A stretch of 64,000 nucleotides of DNA, taken from Larix kaempferi. Its lineage: Eukaryota > Streptophyta > Pinopsida > Pinales > Pinaceae. Both the position numbers and the translations under genes were made by a program. The notes below the pieces were generated by a model. It ran no database searches, had not been told where the DNA came from, and was given only the letters and a program-made list of their open reading frames with translations. Where the stretch lies: assembly GCA_027924585.1 (NCBI GenBank), contig BSBM01000179.1, forward strand, positions 12,686,501 to 12,750,500, in the 5' to 3' direction. Each line of letters begins with the position of its first letter. The first letter of the stretch is position 1. Shown one piece after another: positions 57,470-64,000 of this stretch.

Positions 57470-58080
57470 TATAGATCATATGACAAATGCATTGATTTTG
57501 TATGCATGGACAAAGATTACATATATATATACATCCATGATCTTTGCATTACACTATGTCTTTTATTTTAATGTCGCTTGCATAGAATGCATGACGAGTG
57601 CTTCAGAAATGTTACATTTACGTATTCATGAAAAGTGTACTATCTTATGGCTATGAATTTGCATGTCAAATGCGTAGTTTGCATGTTGAAGGCTTCGGTG
57701 ATGATTCATATACCTAATGTATGATGTTTGTATTACCTTACGTCCATCAGTTGCAGGTCGAATGCATAGGTTGCATGTCGAATGCATTGGACAGTTATTA
57801 TCTACATGTTCATGTTATTTGTGTTACATTACATCTTTTGGGTCGCATGTCGAATGCATGGGATGAATGTCGAATGAAATTGAAACATTACTTACACATA
57901 ATTAGGATGCTTGGCATCTTGTGGTTGCGTGTCGAATGCATAATGTGCATGTCGAACACGTTTCATATGTTCATATACATTTTATTATGTTTGTATCCAT
58001 GATGTCTTTTGATTGCATGATTGAATGCTTGAGTGTATGTCGAAGGCTTGGGTGGCTTGTCAGATACAATTGTTATGTTG
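57470..58080 (+). repeat. 80-92-bp repeat array with gcatgtcgaatgcat motif
   Basis: The paired motif gcatgtcgaatgcat...gcatgtcgaa recurs at about 57580, 57661, 57753, 57845, 57927 and 58015. Spacer sequence between copies is poorly conserved. No coding potential. It lies on the far side of element C from the 71-bp array, within the same probable solo LTR. Confidence 0.75.
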
Positions 58081-59391
58081 CTTATGGTAAGACTGTCGTG
58101 AACGGTAGTTGGTTATCACATGCCTATGCCGTAGGGCATAGACAGCCAAGTTGAGAGTACCGACTTGGGCCCGCCGAGAACAACACCACAACTATGCATG
58201 AGGTTAGGACACTAGAAGTGTCTAGGTAGGAGTACTACCTTTAGAATTGCAGGAGGACTGCATTCACCTCTGGAGTTGTGTGTGATTGATTCTAGGGCGA
58301 TGAGACTTAAAGACTCCCTATCCCGTTGTGGATCACCATGCCCAGCTCGGTGGACTAAGTATATGTCATCGAAGAGCCTACGGTTGGGTGGAGCATTGCA
58401 TTGCCCACATTATTTTCCCTATTACATGATTATGTTTTGTAATTTAATTTGATGTATCTTGATTAATGAAATGATATTTACAGTTGTTATAGTATGTTTT
58501 ATTGTACTAACATATGTTGTGAGTATAACTAACAAATACATGAATAAGATGACAACCAAAATGACCATTCCTCCACTTTGTTAAGGTGGTAATAAATGTT
58601 TGTAATGTTATCATACGCCTTGATATTTATATATTGGCTCGTGTTATTGTGTCCTTAATTGTATTCGATTAATGCAAGTAAAGGTTAAGTCTGCTTAATC
58701 ATGTGTTCATGTAAAGTTGATGGTTGGATGGCCACAAGAAAGAGGCTACCTTTGATTGAAAATATATTTCAATATGACGCTAACTCTAGGGAAGTTTTAG
58801 TGTCATATACTTGCTCAAAGATTTACCATTCTATGTCATTGATGTGAGAACATAGATTAGACATTACATTTGATGGACAAGCATGTGATTGTGAATGCAT
58901 AAAAGAATGACAGAGCCTCTTGTGCATTATAATGAATGTGTAAAGTCTTATGTGGATGATGATTGTAACATGACCTTAGATCAGTTTGCATTGGAAATGA
59001 TATACGTAAGGATATGTGTGAAAAGAACATGTTGGTATGCAATTTGTGGTTGATGTAAAATAGATTAGACATTATAACATAGCCTAAGGTTATTATTACA
59101 CCTTGCAACATAGTCCATGGTTGACTTAGTATTCGTTTGGTGTAAGAGAAAGACTTGAGAAGTTTTCATTTTATTATGCATGTGCTTAATTGTGTCATTA
59201 GCATCTTAACAAAAGTATGACATGCCGCAACCATTAAATTGTCTTTAGCTAAGAGTCTCAATAATTAATTATTTTCTGCATAAACGACATTGTTAATTAA
59301 TGTTGTCTTTATAAGCATTTATTATTTCCACGTTTACAATTATTAACCATTAATTTAAAAAAAATAAATTATGAAATTATCGGGATGTTAC
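58081..59391 (-). other. remaining part of the probable solo LTR, no gene
   Basis: A less A+T-rich stretch at 58090-58400 (with a small palindrome tatgcc-gta-gggcata near 58125) is followed by A+T-rich sequence to the edge at 59391. No open frame of interest. Confidence 0.5.
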
Positions 59392-59396
59392 AAAAA

Positions 59397-60016
59397 TGCC
59401 CTTCCCATCTAGGAAAATGGAGGAAAACACAACAAAACCATGGAGGAAAATGTCCAGGAAGCTCCCAACTCATGATAGAGAAAAACTGATGGGTGAAGAA
59501 TGGCTTGGGGAGCAATTTCGTGGCTCTTTTCTTGTCCAAGAATCCAAACATGGATTTCTATGAAGGGTGGCTTGCCCATACCCGAATTTGGACAGCCATA
59601 CCTCTCCATTACCCAAGGCATTAACTTCGTCAACCAACTATTGGGAGAAATGAATGATTGGCACAAAAGTCAACATGGGTAGTTGAGGGTTCATGGGTTC
59701 TCTCGTTGACATTTGGATTGACTTGATTGGCTTAAGGTTTTGAATATTTCCCTCCCAATCCCTTGTAAACATCATGCCCCCATCTCTTGTTGCATTTCAT
59801 AGCTAGTTGTGGGAATTTATATTAAAATGCAAGTTTACAATTTTCATGGCTCACTAGCACATGGGTAACACAATACTAAATACTTGCCTCTTCAAGATCG
59901 AGCATTCACTAGCGGGGCCTTGGCCTTGAGCTCCATGCTAGGAATCATACATAATATGCATCCAATATTTACATTATAGCCCAAAATATCCTAAGGGTCA
60001 AAATGGGAGTATTACA
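59397..60016 (-). repeat. edge of a second chromovirus-like LTR
   Basis: It ends gggagtattaca at 60016, directly followed by atcccctccccctta, which read on the minus strand is a polypurine tract next to a tgtaat LTR start. This is the same layout as at 29033/29034 in element D. Its other end probably lies left of 48338, cut off by the insertion of the previous LTR. Confidence 0.45.
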
Positions 60017-60809
60017 ATCCCCTCCCCCTTAGAATAAGACCGTCCTCGGTGTTCCAATACTTAGGAATACTTACACAATTTACACATGTCCAAAATTTAC
60101 AACATGTTACAGGTATGCCCTGCATTTCATCCTTTAATTTGAACTTTCAGGACCAAGTCCTTTGGCTTCTGCAAGCTACTCCCAGGTATCTTTGATCTTC
60201 CAGCTTTGCAGGTGGGAATTGCTCCATGGCAATTCCTTTTTTTTCTCTACCTTCCAGCTGATCTGCAAGTCTAGAAACTTTATGGCTGCTACCCTCTTGA
60301 TGGTCCTTTGTTGGACAGTTGCGGCAGCAATAATTTCCTCCAAATTTCCAACATTTCACTGGCTTCTTTATCTTTTCCTGCTCAATTTCCTTTGAGTCTT
60401 CCCACCTTAAATGTTTCTTAATGGTCCGATTGGATAAATGTTTCTTCATTGATCCACTTTCCTTTCCCTTACTGATTTCTCCCATAATGATTTTGACCTC
60501 CCTTTGTAGACAAATAGAGTCCTGCAAAACCTTATGGTTCATCTCATTCAGTTGCCTCTATAGCTTGAGCATCTCTCCAAGACTTTCTTGGGTCTTGTCA
60601 ATTGTTTGAAGAAGACTTTCAACCAAATCCAATATCCCTTGGTCTGTTTCCATGGTCAATGTGTATAGCTGACCACACTTTGCTTACTAGCAACACTTGC
60701 TTGTATCAATTGCAACCAATCACTTCAGTTTCTTACCTATGAAATTCATCATGGCAATTCTTTGTTAGGACAAGCGTAACATAAATATTAAAATCAGTCA
60801 ATTACTTTC
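60017..60809 (-). pseudogene. gag-only interior of a chromovirus-like element
   Basis: On the minus strand an ATG at about 60650 opens METDQGILDLVESLLQ. After a stop near 60558 there follows a coiled-coil-like stretch (LNEMNHKVLQDSICLQREVK), then a Lys-rich linker and a nucleocapsid-like KPVKCWKFGGNYCCRNCP at about 60320-60370. The zinc knuckle is damaged (one Cys to Phe, the His missing). Protease and pol are absent; the frame runs to near the LTR edge. It is a deletion derivative or non-autonomous form. I cannot find a primer site near 60809. Confidence 0.55.
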
Positions 60810-61029
60810 TGTCACGAACCCAAATTTTCGTAAAATTTAAAACTTTTCTAAGTGCCTAAAATACCACTAAAATATATGCAGAAATATAAATTGTAGGTTT
60901 ACTTTCTTAAATTATTGCTTACAAATAATTAAAACTTTGCAATGCCAACCTAACAATATCATAAGCATTATACATCACATAAACAACCAACCTTATATAT
61001 GAAATGTATACATCAAAGTAATCATAAAC

Positions 61030-61260
61030 AATTTTAAGAACAGGAACAAGTACTCATACATAAGACACATGGAGAAACACCATAGGAGACAAATATAACG
61101 TGGTTCACCTGTACACGGGCTAGTCCACAAAAGTGTGTGCATCTTTTATTATAATTATCGATCAAGTGAAGTATTACAAATGGCAAACTCAGTTGTTTGC
61201 AGAATTCTATCATTCTTGATGCTTCTCTCTTAGAGAGCATTTCTCTTCAAAATATTTGAA
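61030..61260 (-). repeat. copia-type LTR fragment
   Basis: aatataacgtggttcacctgtacacgggctagtccac and the tctctcttagagagca stretch match, by style, the R/U5 of plant copia LTRs on the minus strand. Similar sequences occur near 41540-41600 and 1150-1210. No TG...CA edges could be set. Confidence 0.35.
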
Positions 61261-63913
61261 GCTAAACTATGGATCTAAAATCTAATACATTATAATGTAC
61301 ACAACCCTTATTTGTTAACAAAATCGTAAGAGTAATTCAAAGGGTGATTTACTCTTTTTAAACATTTTAAATCTTCGCAATACAAAGCCACTTTATACAA
61401 TAGAGGCAACACTTTTAAAACAGAAAATTTAGAAATAGGGTGAAGACTCTATACACAATAGAGTCATAGCATAAAATTGAATTTTAAACTCTAAGCTACT
61501 CAATATTTTAATATAAGATTGGTATATTAACTTTTAACAAAAGTGTCTAATATTTATTTTCTTAGTACACTTATTTTTAAAAATAAAAAATGTAGACTAA
61601 ACATAAATAATAGTTACCTTTTATATGAGTATACATCATTTATACGGTAGCTTTAACTCTCTTTAGGAAATACGACTAATTCTATATAAAAAAAATAAGT
61701 AAATCCCTTATTAAACTATATACATAAGATTATTCTAACATTAGTTCCAAGGCTATTGGAACCAACCCATGTGAAATTATTTAAGCATCGGGTAGTGTCT
61801 AGTATCTAAGACTTATTTATATGACATATATTAATATTGAAATTCCAACTCTTTTCCTGCATCAAAAAGGAAAGATTGACAACAATTCGGCACATATAGA
61901 TATAGCTATTATCTATCCAGAGTTTACATTCAAAGTACTCACCGCTAAAAAAAATAAAAATAAACCATAGTAATAAACTTACAGGCCACCGAGATTTATG
62001 AGTTCCAAGGACTGGTATATATAAATGCTGAAACAGTCATCGAAGATTTCGTGGTTGTTTTACTAAAACTAAGATGATTACTGAATTCAAATAGTATTAA
62101 CATTATTACTACTAAGTCAAGGTTAGTTTCTAAAATTACAATTCAGGCCTCTGTTAAAAAAAATAGGAACTTATTATATTGCAGTTTACATACGGAAAAT
62201 GATGTAAACAAAACCTCTAACGAAAATAGATAGCTTGATATGGCTAAAAGATTGTTTCAGCAAAGACCAGAATTTCCAACTCGATCGGTAGCATGTCTCA
62301 CAACGGTGGATTACTTTAAAATTCCCTAATCAATCTGGATCTTAGTTGAGATGAGTTTCACCTTATCGACAAGAGCCGTAAGCACAACATTTTCGAAATC
62401 CATCCTTTAAACACGGGCGAGCTGACCGGACATTACCATAATTAAATAAAAGATACAGGGACCAAACAAATACAGATATGTATAATTGACTGCATATGAT
62501 TTAAATGCAGATCTATTACAAAAATAAAGAAGAAGCATCAAGCCATAATCTTCTACGGTCTCTTGGTGCAGAAGTATTCATATTTATAACAACGTTTTTA
62601 TGGTGATGAAAAAATACAATAGAAACTCAATATACAGATCTTACGATTTCGATGCAGCCTAAAATGCAATGATCCTAAGTGTCTTCATTCAGTTAAGCAA
62701 AGTTTTCTCTATGCTATCAAATCCAAAACGAAATCCACACATACCAACATAAATTTATTTAATCCATCTAAAAACTGTAATATGCATTTTCCAACAGATA
62801 TCTATCTAAATCGTGGCAGTACCAAGACACACCCATACTCTAATCATATCATAAAAACTTAAGGTGACAGGAGAAATACCTCAGATATCTTCCTTGTCTT
62901 CTCCTTCCAATCATTTTACTACGGAGAGGAGTAAAGAAGCAACCCTACAACTTAAACCAAAATGGACCGCATGCTCTCTCTCCTCCCATGCGTAGCACGC
63001 TCAGTTTTGTCAGAAGAACTAGATGGTGAGCCTCCCAAACGTATATATCCTCTTTTGACAACCCACGCTTAAACATCAACTTGATTCCCTCAATAGAATT
63101 CTTTCTAAACTCAGGGTTTCTATTCTCCAGATCGTAGAGGTGAATAAGAACTTGATTTCCTTGCTGTTGGAACCGCAGAGCTGGAATTCCATACAATATG
63201 AAATCGCAAAAATACCACTTTGGGGATCAGCTTCTAGCCGTCCCTCTCCCTACTATACAAACCAGCAGAGATTTAAATTTCTTTGACAACCCCATATTAA
63301 CACGGGTTAGGACATCATTCACATAAAGAAGCTACTGGAATTCCAATTCGAAGGTGCAGAGGTCGAGCTCCCTAAGCCGTCTCCTCCTATTTGCAGCGAT
63401 CCATACAACTAATGATAGTTCCCCCTCCTCCCTCCTTTTTTTTTTTTTTTACACGAGCTCAGTTCTTCATAAGAAGGCTGAGTCCTTTCCCCATAGTGGT
63501 GACAAATGGTGAAAGCAATTCGACACATGGCCTGCTTAAGATGAGGCAAGAAGGTGGCAATAGGGAGTGTAGGATTTCTACGTTTCTATACTAAGACAGA
63601 TGGCAGTTCTATAAAACTATCCTGGAACCAAATGGCGGCCCAACTTAGATCCCACACTCCACTAAGGGAGGCAAATTTGCTGAATTTACGCCTTATATTC
63701 CTCCACGAGATCTTTGGTTAAGACTCATCTTGCTTCCACTATCGCTGTAGTGGTGGAGTGGGTACGAAGTAGTTGGTATTGCGTTTTAATGAAATACCTT
63801 CGCCCTTATATTGATATGTGTCCACCATACAATAAAAAACATTCATGTGGTAAATGCCTATGCATTTCTTAGTAGTTTGTTATCCCAATTACCTTTGCTT
63901 ATTCTTCATTCCT

Positions 63914-63957
63914 ATATATATATATATACAACCCAATATATATATATATAATATTTC

Positions 63958-63995
<38 letters not shown>

Positions 63996-64000
63996 ATAAC
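63914..64000. repeat. (AT)n microsatellite
   Basis: Runs of alternating ta at 63914-63926, 63937-63950 and 63962-63989, separated by short non-repeat pieces. Continues to the window edge. Confidence 0.9.

Larger units (their letters stand above)
48339..59391 (-). mobile_element. probable solo LTR, interrupted by copia element C
   Basis: It begins tgtcacgtctcc at 48339 and ends cgggatgttaca at 59391. aaaat stands immediately outside both edges (48334-48338 and 59392-59396). Removing copia C leaves about 4.2 kb with no coding region but two tandem arrays. The end read in reverse, tgtaacatcccg, is typical of chromovirus-type LTR starts, so minus orientation is likely. The flank aaaat is low in complexity, so the boundary call is moderate. 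Confidence 0.5.
60810..64000. other. probable LTR sequence and unassigned DNA
   Basis: The segment starts tgtcacgaacccaaattttcg, which resembles the tgtaacacctccaaaatccatc edge of element D, so it may be the partner LTR of the gag-only element. No matching far edge is seen before the window ends. No gene is visible. A T run (about 63437-63454) and an approximate inverted repeat (gttcca...tggaac, about 61746-61764) are the only other points. Confidence 0.35.

Noticed and set aside
62505-62520. tctattaca as the far edge of the LTR starting at 60810
   Set aside because: The sequence inside this edge does not resemble the corresponding edge at 60016 (gggagtattaca).

Overview
This is plant nuclear DNA: about 64 kb of A+T-rich intergenic sequence made almost entirely of nested, decayed LTR retrotransposons. 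I see no convincing single-copy host gene, no rRNA or tRNA gene and no bacterial-type operon. The mix of Ty3/gypsy elements (a non-chromovirus Tat-like type and a chromovirus with a chromodomain-like tail), Ty1/copia with an initiator-Met-tRNA primer site, very long LTRs and old damaged copies fits a large-genome seed plant. A conifer or other gymnosperm is my guess, at low confidence.

Layout. 1-730: unassigned, with a possible SINE near 434-640. 731-1722: a copia-type LTR on the minus strand. 1723-8450: element B, a broken minus-strand Tat-like Ty3/gypsy copy (gag remnant, RT, RNase H, integrase, then a long coiled-coil ORF downstream of pol). 8849-39846: element A, a plus-strand Tat-like element with LTRs of about 5.8 kb (8849-14676, and 21882-39846 when its insert is removed), TG...CA ends and near-matching 5-bp flanks (gatca/gatcc). 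Its LTRs each contain a promoter-like U3, an apparent 5'-UTR intron and an ORF of about 1,020 codons. Its internal region has gag, protease, an RNase H placed before RT, RT, a second degenerate RNase H, and integrase. 25486-37628: element D, a minus-strand chromovirus with LTRs of about 3.6 kb, inserted into the LTR ORF of element A's 3' LTR with an exact aacgc target duplication. The unoccupied site survives in the 5' LTR at 12474-12478.

39852-41380: a broken ORF of unknown, probably transposon-associated, type. 41454-42030: a minus-strand solo LTR with striking G/C homopolymer blocks. 42031-48338: no recognisable gene. 48339-59391: a probable solo LTR (flanks aaaat/aaaat) carrying a 71-bp minisatellite and an 80-92-bp repeat array. 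A defective copia element (50629 to about 57450) is inserted between the two arrays. 59397-60809: the edge and gag-only interior of another chromovirus-like element. 60810-64000: mostly featureless, probably LTR sequence, with a copia-type LTR fragment near 61.0-61.3 kb and an (AT)n end.

Every pol-like frame carries stops, frameshifts or deletions, so nothing here looks autonomous now. The relative order can be read from the nesting: element A inserted before D, and the 48.3-59.4 kb LTR before copia C. The most unusual feature is the large coiled-coil ORF inside element A's LTRs, which has a structural counterpart downstream of pol in element B.
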